A stretch of DNA of 64,000 nt from Izhakiella capsodis. Its GTDB lineage: Bacteria; Pseudomonadota; Gammaproteobacteria; Enterobacterales; Enterobacteriaceae. The notes below the pieces were generated by a model that saw only the letters and a list, made by a program, of their open reading frames with translations, ran no database searches and was not told the DNA's origin. Position 1 is the stretch's first letter. The number at the start of each line of letters is the position of its first letter. Positions 8,488 to 17,342 of the stretch are shown here, one piece after another. A program made the translations under genes and the position numbers. The stretch lies in NCBI RefSeq assembly GCF_900115045.1, contig NZ_FOVC01000011.1, positions 1 to 64,000 of the forward strand, written 5' to 3'.

Positions 8488-8997
8488 ATGAAGCAACCTG
8501 CTCGCACTTCTTCCGGCAGTAAAACCAAACGTAAGACGCGTGAAATGCTGAACCAGGAAGCGCGCGACCGTAAGCGCGAGAAGAAGCATCGTGGTAATGC
8601 TGCGGGTAGCCGCGGCAATCTGCATGCACAGCCACAGAAAAGAGCAAATGGCGGAAAGCCAGAAGATCCACGTATTGGCAGTAAAAAGCCGGTTCCATTA
8701 GGCTCCGGTGTTTCGGCAACAAAGAATCATTTAACTGACAAGTCTGCGTCAGTAGACGCGAAAAGAGTCGCTATACCCCCACAGGAAGAGCTGGCGATGC
8801 TGGAAAATGACGAGCGGCTGGATACACTGCTCGACCAGCTGGAAAAGGGTGCATCGCTCAGCGCTGAAGATCAGGCCTGGTTGGATCAGACGTTAGATCG
8901 TATTGATGCGCTGATGGAGCTGCTGGGTATCGATCTGAACGATGATGTTAAGGAAGAAAACGCTGAAGAAGATTTGTACAGATTGCTAAAAGGTTGA
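8488..8997 (+). CDS. yihI: Der GTPase-activating protein YihI
   Basis: 169 residues in two parts: a very basic, low-complexity N-terminal half (SSGSKTKRKTREMLNQEARD followed by many Arg/Lys) and an acidic C-terminal part with LDTLLDQLEKG and LGIDLNDD. YihI stimulates the GTPase Der (EngA) and modulates ribosome assembly. The start at 8488 fits the family. It follows csrC as in E. coli and lies upstream of hemN. Confidence 0.93.
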   Translation: MKQPARTSSGSKTKRKTREMLNQEARDRKREKKHRGNAAGSRGNLHAQPQKRANGGKPEDPRIGSKKPVPLGSGVSATKNHLTDKSASVDAKRVAIPPQEELAMLENDERLDTLLDQLEKGASLSAEDQAWLDQTLDRIDALMELLGIDLNDDVKEENAEEDLYRLLKG

Positions 8998-9062
8998 CAA
9001 GCGTAGTTGTGAAAAGCTGATCTAACGCAAGATAGCAGCGATGTGATTTACGGTGATATCTG

Positions 9063-9243
9063 ATGATTTTTTGGTCTGGATCAAGTGTCGGTATCATTCT
9101 GGCATGTTACTTGGGCTGGCTATTAGTTAGACTTTTACGTCTGATGCGCCTGAAAACGCGCCTGCGGCTTCGAGTCTCATCGCAGTCTCGAAGGCAGTGG
9201 ACAGGCTCGCATTTACGTGAACCATGCCAGAGGAAGAAACGCA
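9063..9243 (+). pseudogene. Possible remnant of a small membrane protein gene between yihI and hemN
   Basis: An open frame from 9063 begins MIFWSGSSVGIILACYLGWL and continues with Leu/Arg-rich sequence, a single hydrophobic N-terminal helix followed by basic residues. It then runs past the hemN start codon in another frame, which is unlikely for a real gene. Some gamma-proteobacteria have a membrane-anchored DUF2489 protein between yihI and hemN. This could be its N-terminus left after an internal deletion, but no diagnostic C-terminal sequence is visible. There is no good ribosome-binding site. It may also be a chance frame. Confidence 0.35.
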
Positions 9244-10617
9244 ATGAGCTCGCCGCAGATAGAATGGGATCAGGCGCTGATCGAAAAATATAACGCTTCT
9301 GGGCCGCGTTATACATCTTACCCGACAGCGCTAGATTTTAACGATAGCTGGCGGGAACCCGCTTTTCGTGCGGCGGTGAATCGTTATCCTGAACGGCCGC
9401 TATCCCTCTATCTGCATATCCCCTTCTGCCACCGCCTTTGTTATTTTTGCGGCTGCAATAAGCAGGTTACCCGCCATCAACACAAAGCAGAGGTTTATCT
9501 TCAAACGCTCTTTATAGAAATTAAAGCGCGCGCAGCGCTGTTCCGTCAGCGCAAGGTAACACAGATGCATTGGGGCGGCGGCACGCCAACCTTTTTAACC
9601 GCAGAGCAGATACAACGACTCATATCACTGCTACGCGCCGAGTTTGATTTTTCCCGTGATGCGGAAATTTCTATTGAAATCGATCCGCGCGAAATTCCCC
9701 TTGAGATGATTGACCATCTTCGTGAGCAGGGTTTCAATCGCCTTAGTATGGGCGTTCAGGATTTTAATAAGATCGTGCAGGAGCGGGTTAATCGGGTTCA
9801 GGATGAGGATTTTATCTTCTCTTTGGTCGAACGAGCTCGCCAGACTGGGTTTAGCTCGACCAGTATCGACTTAATATACGGGTTGCCGATGCAAACGCCG
9901 GAGAGCTTTGCTTTTACTCTGCAACGCGTACTGGCCCTGTGTCCGGATCGGCTAAGCGTATTCAACTATGCTCACCTGCCGTCACTATTTGCTGCCCAAC
10001 GTAAGATCCGTGAGGAGGAGCTACCGTCTGCCAGAAATAAGCTTCTTATTTTACAGCAAACAATTGAAACTCTCTGTGGGGCGGGTTATCAGTTTATCGG
10101 TATGGATCATTTTGCATTGCCTGACGATGAGCTGGCTCAGGCGCAGCGTCGCGGTGAGCTGCATCGCAATTTTCAGGGATATACCACTCAGGGTGACTGT
10201 GACCTGTTAGGCATGGGCGTTTCCGCTATTAGCATGGTTGGTGAAAGCTACGGTCAGAATGATAAAGAGCTGCGCCAGTGGGCGGAGCTTATCGGGACGC
10301 AAGGTAGCGCCATTTGCCGTGGGTTGGATCTTAACGCCGACGATCGCCTTCGCCGTGAGGTGATTAAATCGCTGATTTGTAATTTTTCCCTGGATTTTAC
10401 TCAGCTTAACCAGCTTTGGGGGATTGATACCGAAAGCTATTTTGCTGAAGAGCTCGCGAAGCTGGCACCGATGGTGGCTGATGGACTGATTGAGCAGTCA
10501 ACGCTGGGGCTAACAGTAACGGCGAAAGGACGACTGCTGATCCGCAATATTTGCATGTGTTTTGATGGCTGGCTACAGCGTAAATTGCAGCAGCGGCAGT
10601 ATTCACGGGTAATCTAA
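9244..10617 (+). CDS. hemN: Oxygen-independent coproporphyrinogen III dehydrogenase HemN
   Basis: 457 residues. A radical-SAM enzyme that decarboxylates two propionates of coproporphyrinogen III to give protoporphyrinogen IX without oxygen. The 4Fe-4S ligands are C62, C66 and C69 in HIPFCHRLCYFCGCN, and the SAM-binding GGGTP follows as HWGGGTPTF. The C-terminus is ICMCFDGWLQRK...SRVI as in E. coli. The ATG at 9244 is preceded by AGAGGAAGA and gives the family N-terminus; an upstream in-frame start at 9217 is disfavoured. The gene stands alone, followed by a terminator. Confidence 0.96.
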   Translation: MSSPQIEWDQALIEKYNASGPRYTSYPTALDFNDSWREPAFRAAVNRYPERPLSLYLHIPFCHRLCYFCGCNKQVTRHQHKAEVYLQTLFIEIKARAALFRQRKVTQMHWGGGTPTFLTAEQIQRLISLLRAEFDFSRDAEISIEIDPREIPLEMIDHLREQGFNRLSMGVQDFNKIVQERVNRVQDEDFIFSLVERARQTGFSSTSIDLIYGLPMQTPESFAFTLQRVLALCPDRLSVFNYAHLPSLFAAQRKIREEELPSARNKLLILQQTIETLCGAGYQFIGMDHFALPDDELAQAQRRGELHRNFQGYTTQGDCDLLGMGVSAISMVGESYGQNDKELRQWAELIGTQGSAICRGLDLNADDRLRREVIKSLICNFSLDFTQLNQLWGIDTESYFAEELAKLAPMVADGLIEQSTLGLTVTAKGRLLIRNICMCFDGWLQRKLQQRQYSRVI

Positions 10618-10645
10618 TCCTTCAGGCAGAATGTAAACGAAACGA

Positions 10646-10668
10646 CCGGCTAGTGAGCCGGGCGTTTT
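10646..10668 (+). terminator. Terminator behind hemN
   Basis: A 6-bp stem, CCGGCT (10646-10651) with AGCCGG (10656-10661), a 4-base loop and a short T run after GCG. It lies 29 bases after hemN and just beyond the yshB stop codon on the other strand, so it may serve both directions. Confidence 0.6.
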
Positions 10669-10678
10669 ACTTTACGTT

Positions 10679-10789
10679 TCAGCTAAAAACGCCGAACATT
10701 ACCGCGCACAGGAGCGCGATAAAAGCCGTCTGCGGTGTATGGGTATGCAGCAATGCTTGTGATAAAAGATGAAAAATAGTTCCAAACAT
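10679..10789 (-). CDS. yshB: Small membrane protein YshB
   Basis: A 36-residue frame read on the minus strand between hemN and glnG. It begins MFGTIFHLLSQALLH and contains HTPQTAFIALLCAVMFGVFS, aligning with E. coli YshB, which is also 36 residues and ends in a similar HTPQTA...LCA...M.G.FS pattern. The second half is one hydrophobic segment that could span the inner membrane. GGGAA lies about seven bases before the ATG. Conservation of length, position and the HTPQTA core supports a real gene. Its function is not established. Confidence 0.85.
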   Translation of the reverse strand: MFGTIFHLLSQALLHTHTPQTAFIALLCAVMFGVFS

Positions 10790-10850
10790 AGTTATGTTCC
10801 CGGGAGCCGTCGGGAATAATACTGAAGGTTCCTACTATGTAAAGCGCGAG

Positions 10851-12260
10851 CTATTCAATACCAAGCTCTTTTAGTTTACGAGTTAAGGTATTTCTTCCCC
10901 AGCCAAGTAGTCTTGCTGCTTCCTGTTTATGCCCCTGAGTATGACGTAGCGCGGTGGTCATCAGCGTACGCTCCATCTCTGGCTGCGCTTCTGACAGCAG
11001 ATTTTGATGACCGGAACGCAATGCTTGCTCGGCCCACTGGGCCAGCAACGTCGCCCAGCTATCAGGTAATGACTTTACCGGATTATCCGGCGCGGTACTT
11101 TCAAACAGCTCACCAGGCAAATCCTGAATTAGCACCTCCTGACCGGCAGCCATCACCGTTAGCCAGCGGCAGGTATTTTCCAGCTGACGCACGTTACCAA
11201 ACCAGTGCAGTCTCGTCAGCGCTTTTTCGGTTTCCGGATGAAGAATTTTGGCTTCAACGCCTAATTCCTGTGCAGCGATTTGTAAAAAGTAGCGCGCCAG
11301 GCGAGGAATATCTTCACGGCGCTCACGCAGCGGCGGTAAGTGGACACGGATGACGTTTAAACGGTGAAACAGATCTTCGCGAAACTGTTTTTCCTGAACA
11401 CGTCGCTCCAGATTCTGGTGTGTTGCGGCGATGATTCGTACGTCTACTTTAACCGGAGCATAGCCACCAACGCGATAAAATTGACCATCGGCCAGCACGC
11501 GTAGCAGCCGGGTTTGTACGTCGAGCGGCATATCACCGATTTCATCGAGAAACAACGTCCCCCCGTCCGCTTGTTCAAACCGTCCCTGGCGCACTTGATT
11601 GGCACCGGTGAAGGCCCCTTTTTCATGGCCAAACAGTTCGGATTCAATAAGATCTTTGGGAATAGCAGCCATATTCAGTGCGATAAATGGCGATTTGGCG
11701 CGCGGGCTGTGGCGATGAAGTGCATGCGCAACCAGTTCTTTACCGGTACCAGACTCACCGTTGATGAGAACGCTGATTGAAGAGCGCGAAAGTCGTCCAA
11801 TGATGCGAAATACATCCTGCATTGCCGGTGCTTCACCGATGATGTCGGCCGTCGGACCATAATCCGGTAGGTTACGCGGCTGTTGCTGTTCCTGATTATG
11901 GCTGATGGCACGTTCAACCAGCGCGACGGCCTCATCAATATCAAAGGGTTTTGGCAGATAATCGAACGCGCCCTGTTGATAGGCGCTCACTGCGGCATCG
12001 AGGTCTGAATGTGCGGTCATAATGATGACCGGTAGCATCGAATGACGCTGTTTTATTTGTTTCAGTAGCGCCAGGCCATCAATGCCTGGCATACGAATAT
12101 CCGACAGTAATACGTCCGGGGTTTTGTTTACGAGGGCATCAAGCACCTCCTTTGCGCTTTCATAGGTCGCGCAGTTTAAACCTGCTCCTGTGAGCGCACG
12201 CTCAAGCACCCAGCGGATGGAGCTATCGTCATCGACGATCCAGACTATCCCTCGTTGCAT
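10851..12260 (-). CDS. glnG: Nitrogen regulator NtrC (NR-I)
   Basis: 469 residues. A response regulator and sigma-54 activator. The receiver domain carries the phosphoacceptor Asp54 (LLSDIRMPG). The AAA+ domain has the Walker A GESGTGKE near residue 168 and the sigma-54 contact loop GAFTGA near 216. A Fis-type helix-turn-helix lies at the C-terminus (QEAARLLGWGRNTLTRKLKEL). Phosphorylated by NtrB, it binds enhancers upstream of glnA and other nitrogen genes. The start lies eight bases after glnL, and the two are surely co-transcribed. Confidence 0.97.
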   Translation of the reverse strand: MQRGIVWIVDDDSSIRWVLERALTGAGLNCATYESAKEVLDALVNKTPDVLLSDIRMPGIDGLALLKQIKQRHSMLPVIIMTAHSDLDAAVSAYQQGAFDYLPKPFDIDEAVALVERAISHNQEQQQPRNLPDYGPTADIIGEAPAMQDVFRIIGRLSRSSISVLINGESGTGKELVAHALHRHSPRAKSPFIALNMAAIPKDLIESELFGHEKGAFTGANQVRQGRFEQADGGTLFLDEIGDMPLDVQTRLLRVLADGQFYRVGGYAPVKVDVRIIAATHQNLERRVQEKQFREDLFHRLNVIRVHLPPLRERREDIPRLARYFLQIAAQELGVEAKILHPETEKALTRLHWFGNVRQLENTCRWLTVMAAGQEVLIQDLPGELFESTAPDNPVKSLPDSWATLLAQWAEQALRSGHQNLLSEAQPEMERTLMTTALRHTQGHKQEAARLLGWGRNTLTRKLKELGIE

Positions 12261-12268
12261 AGCGACCT

Positions 12269-13318
12269 CTATTTACGAATCGGTAGATAAATGGAGAATT
12301 CGGTGTTGCCTGGCCAGCTGTTGAATTCAATTTTTCCTGAGTGTTGGTCGATAAGGTTACGTGCAATGGACAAGCCAAGCCCGGTTCCCCCCTCGCGCCC
12401 GCTTACCATCGGATAGAAGAGCGTATCCTGGAGTTGCGTCGGAATTCCCGGACCATCATCCACGACGTCAATTCGGGCGACCAAACGATAGCGTACGCCG
12501 TGTAGTGTTAGTTGAAATGCGGTGCGGGTACGCAGCGTGATGGTGCCGCCCGCTGGCTCCAGAGCCTGCGTTGCATTACGTACAATGTTTAAAATTACTT
12601 GCTCGATCTGATCCGGGTCATGGGGTAGCTCCGGCAGGCTGGGATCGTAATCGCGTACCAACGTGATAGTGTTGGACAGTTCCATTGAAACCAGGTTAAC
12701 CACCCGTTCTGCAACCTGATGGATACTCTGGATAACGTGCATTCCCGGCTGCTGCGGTCCAAGTAATCTGTCGACCAGATTTCTCAGTCGATCTGCTTGT
12801 TCAATAATGACCTGGGTATATTCAGTGAGCGTTCGATCCGGTAACGCTTTTGCCAGCAGTTGTGCTGCACCGCGCAGCCCGCCAAGCGGGTTTTTAATTT
12901 CATGGGCCAGCCCGCGTACCAGGTCGCGAGCGGCAACCAGTTGGGCTTTCTGAAGTTGTTCCTGACTCAGGCGGCGCTGATTATCCATCGGTGCCATTTC
13001 CAACAGGATAAGGCCGTCGGGCAGACGCTGGGCTGTTAACGACATAATATGCGCGCGGCTGTCAACAACCAGCGTAACTTCGCTATCTGTGAAGCCGAGG
13101 CCAGCGGCCAGGCTTTCAAGCATTACTTTGATATTCAGAGATAAATAATCCGTTAGCTCTGGCAACGGAGTATCAAAGAGTTTGCGCGAGCTTTGCGCCA
13201 GTAATTGCTGCGCAGCCGGATTGGCATAATGGATAACCAAATCGTCGTCGAGCAGCAAAATACTGTTAATGAGAGAGTTGAGAATCTGCCCAGCATCGGG
13301 CTGCATGCCAGTTGCCAT
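12269..13318 (-). CDS. glnL: Nitrogen sensor kinase/phosphatase NtrB (NR-II)
   Basis: 349 residues: an N-terminal PAS domain, a dimerisation/phosphotransfer region with the autophosphorylated His139 in RGLAHEIKNPLGG, and an ATP-binding domain with NIVRNATQAL (N box), DVVDDGPGIP (G1) and GGTGLGLSIA (G2). It phosphorylates NtrC when nitrogen is short and, when bound by PII, removes the phosphate. It is soluble, without membrane segments. The ATG is preceded by AGGAG. It lies downstream of the glnA terminator, so it needs its own promoter or read-through. Confidence 0.97.
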   Translation of the reverse strand: MATGMQPDAGQILNSLINSILLLDDDLVIHYANPAAQQLLAQSSRKLFDTPLPELTDYLSLNIKVMLESLAAGLGFTDSEVTLVVDSRAHIMSLTAQRLPDGLILLEMAPMDNQRRLSQEQLQKAQLVAARDLVRGLAHEIKNPLGGLRGAAQLLAKALPDRTLTEYTQVIIEQADRLRNLVDRLLGPQQPGMHVIQSIHQVAERVVNLVSMELSNTITLVRDYDPSLPELPHDPDQIEQVILNIVRNATQALEPAGGTITLRTRTAFQLTLHGVRYRLVARIDVVDDGPGIPTQLQDTLFYPMVSGREGGTGLGLSIARNLIDQHSGKIEFNSWPGNTEFSIYLPIRK

Positions 13319-13396
13319 TCAGTCTTCTCCTGCACTGTTTTAGTGCATTATAGCGTTTTACCCAAATATCATCATGCCTGATAATGATTTCGCAGA

Positions 13397-13420
13397 GAAA
13401 AAAACCCATCCGGAGATGGG
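13397..13420 (-). terminator. glnA-glnL intergenic terminator
   Basis: On the minus strand CCCATC pairs with GATGGG across a TCCG loop and is followed by seven T residues. It lies about 130 bases after the glnA stop. A terminator that reduces read-through from glnA into glnLG is known at this place in enterobacteria and explains the excess of glutamine synthetase over NtrB and NtrC. Confidence 0.8.
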
Positions 13421-13549
13421 CTGAAAGTTTCCACGGCAACAAAAATCTTAGATGACCTTCACATCAGTTCGCCGCTGGCGGCCAGTTTATTAATGTGACG
13501 ACCAGCGGGCCATTGAGGATGACAAACTTTTAAAATCTAAACCGACCAA

Positions 13550-14959
13550 TCAGACGCTGTAATACAGTTCAAACTCAACCGGGTGCGGCGTCATGCGAAT
13601 GCGATCATTGTCCGCTTTTCGCAGTTCAATATAAGCATCAATGGCATCATCGGTGAACACGCCGCCACGAGTCAGGAACTCGCGATCCTCGTTCAGGCAG
13701 TTCAGCGCCTCTTCCAGAGAGCCTGCAACTTTTGGAATTTCAGCCTCTTCTTCCGGTGGCAGATCGTAAAGATTTTTATCCATAGCATCGCCAGGATGAA
13801 TTTTATTGATAATGCCATCCAGTCCCGCCATCAGCAGCGCGGCGAATGCCAGGTACGGGTTAGCTGCAGGGTCCGGGAACCGCGCTTCAATACGGCGAGA
13901 TTTCGGACTGGCAACCACGGGAATACGGATAGAGGCCGAGCGATTACGCGCGGAATAAGCCAGCATTACGGGTGCTTCATAACCAGGAACCAGACGTTTG
14001 TAAGAGTTAGTGGTCGGATTGGTCAGCGCATTGATAGCTTTTGCATGTTTAATAATACCGCCGATGTAGAACAGCGCGATTTCTGAAAGGCCACCGTATT
14101 TGTCGCCGGAAAAAAGGTTGTTGCCATCTTTTGCCAGAGACATATGGCAGTGCATGCCGGAACCGTTATCACCGAACATCGGCTTAGGCATGAAGGTTGC
14201 TGTCTTACCGTAAGCATGCGCAACGTTATGCACCACATATTTGTAGATCTGAATTTCGTCTGCTTTTTTCACCATGGTGTTAAAGCGGGTTGCCACTTCG
14301 TTCTGGCCGGCTGTGGCAACTTCATGGTGATGAGCTTCAACGACCAGCCCCATTTGCTCCATAGTCAGAGACATGGCTGAACGAATATCCTGAGCTGAGT
14401 CGACCGGCGGGACTGGAAAGTAACCGCCTTTTAGCGACGGGCGGTGGCCTTTGTTACCGCCTTCATACTCTTTACCCGTGTTCCAGGCAGCTTCGATATC
14501 ATCGATGGTAACGTGTGAGCCAGCGGTGCTGCTGCCGAAACGAACGTCATCAAAAATAAAGAATTCAGGTTCTGGCCCGAAAAGTACGGTATCAGCAATG
14601 CCAGAAGAGCGCAGGAAATCCTCAGCGCGTTTAGCGATGGAGCGCGGGTCACGGTCGTAACCCTGCATGGTGCCAGGCTCAAGAATGTCGCAGCGGATGA
14701 TTAAAGTTGAATCTTCAAAGAAGGGATCCAGAACCGCAGTTGTTGCGTCAGGCATCAGAACCATATCGGACTCATTTATGCCTTTCCAGCCACCAATCGA
14801 TGAACCGTCAAACATTTTTCCTTCTTCAAAGAAGTCGGCGTTCACCTGGTGAGCAGGAATGGTTACGTGCTGCTCTTTACCTTTGGTATCGGTAAAACGC
14901 AGGTCGACAAACTTCACTTCGTGCTCGTTCATCATCGACAGAACGTTTTCAGCGGACAT
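13550..14959 (-). CDS. glnA: Glutamine synthetase type I
   Basis: 469 residues, the usual length of the dodecameric GSI-beta enzyme. It makes glutamine from glutamate, ammonia and ATP. Visible motifs are DGSSIGGWKGI near residue 50, the metal and substrate segment GPEPEFFIFDDVRF near 128, GSGMHCHMSL near 265 and the adenylylation loop with its tyrosine in DKNLYDLPPEE near 397. Presence of this tyrosine implies control by the GlnE adenylyltransferase. It is the first gene of glnALG and lies behind a sigma-54 promoter with NtrC-type sites. Confidence 0.98.
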   Translation of the reverse strand: MSAENVLSMMNEHEVKFVDLRFTDTKGKEQHVTIPAHQVNADFFEEGKMFDGSSIGGWKGINESDMVLMPDATTAVLDPFFEDSTLIIRCDILEPGTMQGYDRDPRSIAKRAEDFLRSSGIADTVLFGPEPEFFIFDDVRFGSSTAGSHVTIDDIEAAWNTGKEYEGGNKGHRPSLKGGYFPVPPVDSAQDIRSAMSLTMEQMGLVVEAHHHEVATAGQNEVATRFNTMVKKADEIQIYKYVVHNVAHAYGKTATFMPKPMFGDNGSGMHCHMSLAKDGNNLFSGDKYGGLSEIALFYIGGIIKHAKAINALTNPTTNSYKRLVPGYEAPVMLAYSARNRSASIRIPVVASPKSRRIEARFPDPAANPYLAFAALLMAGLDGIINKIHPGDAMDKNLYDLPPEEEAEIPKVAGSLEEALNCLNEDREFLTRGGVFTDDAIDAYIELRKADNDRIRMTPHPVEFELYYSV

Positions 14960-15106
14960 ACTTATACTCTCCTGGATTTTTCATTGTCGTGGTAAGAGAC
15001 CCTTTACAGTTTGCATATCGCGTTTCTGTGCTCAACAAAAGAGAGTAAGGATCTCTGACAAGCTATTAATCGTTGTAGAAAAGACGTTTTTGCTTAAAAA
15101 AGATAA

Positions 15107-15122
15107 AGCGAAATCTGTGCCA
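15107..15122 (-). promoter_or_regulatory. Sigma-54 promoter of glnA (glnAp2-like)
   Basis: On the minus strand the sequence TGGCACAGATTTCGCT has the -24 GG and -12 GC elements at the spacing required by RpoN and is the same as E. coli glnAp2. It lies about 150 bases before the glnA start codon. Confidence 0.9.
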
Positions 15123-15186
15123 ACTTTTTTTATTTGGTGCAAAAGGCGCTATTATGCATCCTCCCGCAAGTGGCAGGCTGCACCAC

Positions 15187-15233
15187 GGCACCATAACGGT
15201 GCGTAGAGGCAGGCTTTGCACTATATTAGTGCG
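15187..15233. promoter_or_regulatory. NtrC-binding dyads upstream of glnA
   Basis: Two 17-base dyads resemble the NtrC consensus TGCACNA-N3-TGGTGCA: GGCACCATAACGGTGCG at 15187-15203 and TGCACTATATTAGTGCG at 15217-15233. They are about 65-125 bases upstream of the sigma-54 promoter, matching the two strong enhancer sites of E. coli glnA. A third, weaker match (TGGCGCGTCATGGTGCA) lies nearer to bipA, around 15271-15287. Confidence 0.75.
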
Positions 15234-15383
15234 AAAAATGTTGTGGGGTATCGATTTCTGGCCTGCTCCATGGCGCGTCATGGTGCAGGCAGGAATTGTT
15301 AGATGTATTTTTGTGATCTCCGTTCAGTATTTCGCTTAATCCGTGTACAATAACGCGCTATTTCTAATGCCTGAGGCAAAGTT

Positions 15384-17207
15384 GTGATCGAAAAATTGCG
15401 TAACATCGCCATTATTGCGCACGTTGACCATGGAAAAACCACTCTGGTCGATAAGTTACTTCAGCAGTCCGGAACGTTTGATGCCCGTACTGAAGCAACC
15501 GAACGCGTAATGGACTCCAACGATTTGGAGAAAGAGCGTGGAATTACCATTCTCGCTAAAAATACTGCCATCAAGTGGAATGACTACCGCATCAACATCG
15601 TTGATACCCCCGGGCACGCCGACTTTGGTGGTGAGGTTGAACGCGTAATGTCGATGGTTGACTCCGTATTGCTGGTTGTTGATGCAATGGACGGCCCAAT
15701 GCCGCAGACCCGTTTCGTTACCAAAAAGGCATTTGCCTACGGCCTGAAGCCGATCGTTGTTATCAACAAAGTTGACCGCCCTGGTGCTCGTCCGGATTGG
15801 GTGGTTGATCAGGTCTTCGATCTGTTCGTAAATCTTGATGCTACCGACGAGCAGCTGGATTTCCCGATTATTTATGCTTCTGCTTTGCAGGGCATTGCCG
15901 GTGTTGATCATACTGATATGGGCAGCGATATGACCGCGCTTTATCAGGCGATTGTTGACCATGTGCCTGCGCCTGACGTCGATCTGGACGGGTCGCTGCA
16001 GATGCAGATCTCCCAGCTGGACTACAACAACTACCTGGGCGTTATCGGCATTGGGCGCATCAAACGTGGTAAAGTGAAGCCTAATCAGCAGGTTACAGTT
16101 ATTGACCGCGAAGGAAAAACCCGTAATGGGAAGGTGGGTAAAGTGCTGGGCCATCTGGGTCTTGAGCGCATTGATACCGATTTAGCTGAAGCAGGTGACA
16201 TCGTTGCTATTACCGGCCTGGGTGAGCTGAATATTTCCGATACTGTTTGCGATCCGCAGAAGGTTGAAGCGCTAACTGCGTTGAGCGTCGATGAGCCGAC
16301 CGTTTCCATGTATTTCTGCGTAAATACCTCACCGTTCTGCGGTAAAGAAGGTAAATATGTCACCTCGCGGCAGATCCTTGAGCGTCTGAATAAAGAGCTG
16401 GTGCATAACGTTGCGCTGCGCGTAGAAGAAACTGACGATGCAGATGCATTCCGCGTCTCTGGTCGTGGTGAGCTGCACCTTTCAGTGTTGATTGAAAATA
16501 TGCGCCGTGAAGGCTTTGAGCTGGCGGTTTCACGTCCTAAGGTTATTTTCCGTGAGGTGGATGGCCATAAACAGGAGCCGTTTGAAAACGTCACGCTGGA
16601 CGTAGAAGAGCAGCATCAGGGCTCGGTAATGCAGGCGTTAGGCGAACGTAAAGGCGACCTTAAGAACATGAATCCGGATGGTAAAGGACGTGTTCGCCTG
16701 GACTACGTTATTCCCAGCCGTGGCTTGATCGGTTTCCGTAATGAATTTATGACCATGACCTCCGGTACCGGTCTGCTGTACTCCACTTTCAGCCATTACG
16801 ACGATGTGCGCGCCGGTGATGTCGGCCAGCGTCTCAACGGTGTGCTGATCTCTAATGGTCAGGGTAAGGCGGTAGCGTTTGCGCTGTTTAGCCTTCAGGA
16901 TCGCGGTAAGCTATTCTTGGGTCACGGTGCTGAAGTCTATGAAGGCCAGATTATTGGTATTCACAGCCGTTCCAACGATTTGACGGTTAACTGCCTGACT
17001 GGTAAAAAACTGACTAACATGCGTGCTTCTGGTACGGATGAGGCCGTTATTCTGGTTCCGCCAGTGAGAATGAGCCTTGAGCAGGCACTGGAATTTATCG
17101 ATGATGACGAGCTGGTGGAGGTTACCCCTACCTCGATTCGCATTCGTAAGCGCCATCTGACTGAGAACGATCGCAAGCGTGCAATGCGCGGTAATAAAGA
17201 CGCCTGA
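15384..17207 (+). CDS. bipA: Ribosome-associated translational GTPase BipA/TypA
   Basis: 607 residues starting at a GTG (MIEKLRNIAIIAHVDHGKTT). An EF-G-like GTPase with G1 AHVDHGKTT near residue 11, G2 with RGITI, G3 DTPGHADFGGE and G4 NKVDRPGA. Elongation-factor-type beta barrels and the BipA-specific C-terminal domain follow. It binds the 70S ribosome and is needed for ribosome assembly and growth under stress or cold. The GTG is supported by the exact E. coli N-terminus. It is divergent from glnA. Confidence 0.97.
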   Translation: MIEKLRNIAIIAHVDHGKTTLVDKLLQQSGTFDARTEATERVMDSNDLEKERGITILAKNTAIKWNDYRINIVDTPGHADFGGEVERVMSMVDSVLLVVDAMDGPMPQTRFVTKKAFAYGLKPIVVINKVDRPGARPDWVVDQVFDLFVNLDATDEQLDFPIIYASALQGIAGVDHTDMGSDMTALYQAIVDHVPAPDVDLDGSLQMQISQLDYNNYLGVIGIGRIKRGKVKPNQQVTVIDREGKTRNGKVGKVLGHLGLERIDTDLAEAGDIVAITGLGELNISDTVCDPQKVEALTALSVDEPTVSMYFCVNTSPFCGKEGKYVTSRQILERLNKELVHNVALRVEETDDADAFRVSGRGELHLSVLIENMRREGFELAVSRPKVIFREVDGHKQEPFENVTLDVEEQHQGSVMQALGERKGDLKNMNPDGKGRVRLDYVIPSRGLIGFRNEFMTMTSGTGLLYSTFSHYDDVRAGDVGQRLNGVLISNGQGKAVAFALFSLQDRGKLFLGHGAEVYEGQIIGIHSRSNDLTVNCLTGKKLTNMRASGTDEAVILVPPVRMSLEQALEFIDDDELVEVTPTSIRIRKRHLTENDRKRAMRGNKDA

Positions 17208-17228
17208 TTCATTAAAAATCATGCACAG

Positions 17229-17255
17229 AGGGCCGGTAAAAACCGGCCCTTTTTA
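17229..17255 (+). terminator. bipA terminator
   Basis: A 9-bp stem, AGGGCCGGT (17229-17237) with ACCGGCCCT (17242-17250), an AAAA loop and four or more T residues, 22 bases after the bipA stop. Confidence 0.9.
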
Positions 17256-17342
17256 CATACATCATATTTAACTTTGCGCTCTGTTCAGCCCTCCATTTTA
17301 CCGTTAAAGTGAATAGTCACAGAAGCGCAGAAGGGTATGACT

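Noticed and set aside
15456..16154. 232-codon open frame on the minus strand within bipA
   Set aside because: It is fully antisense to a highly conserved gene, has no ribosome-binding site and no recognisable product; it results from codon use of bipA.
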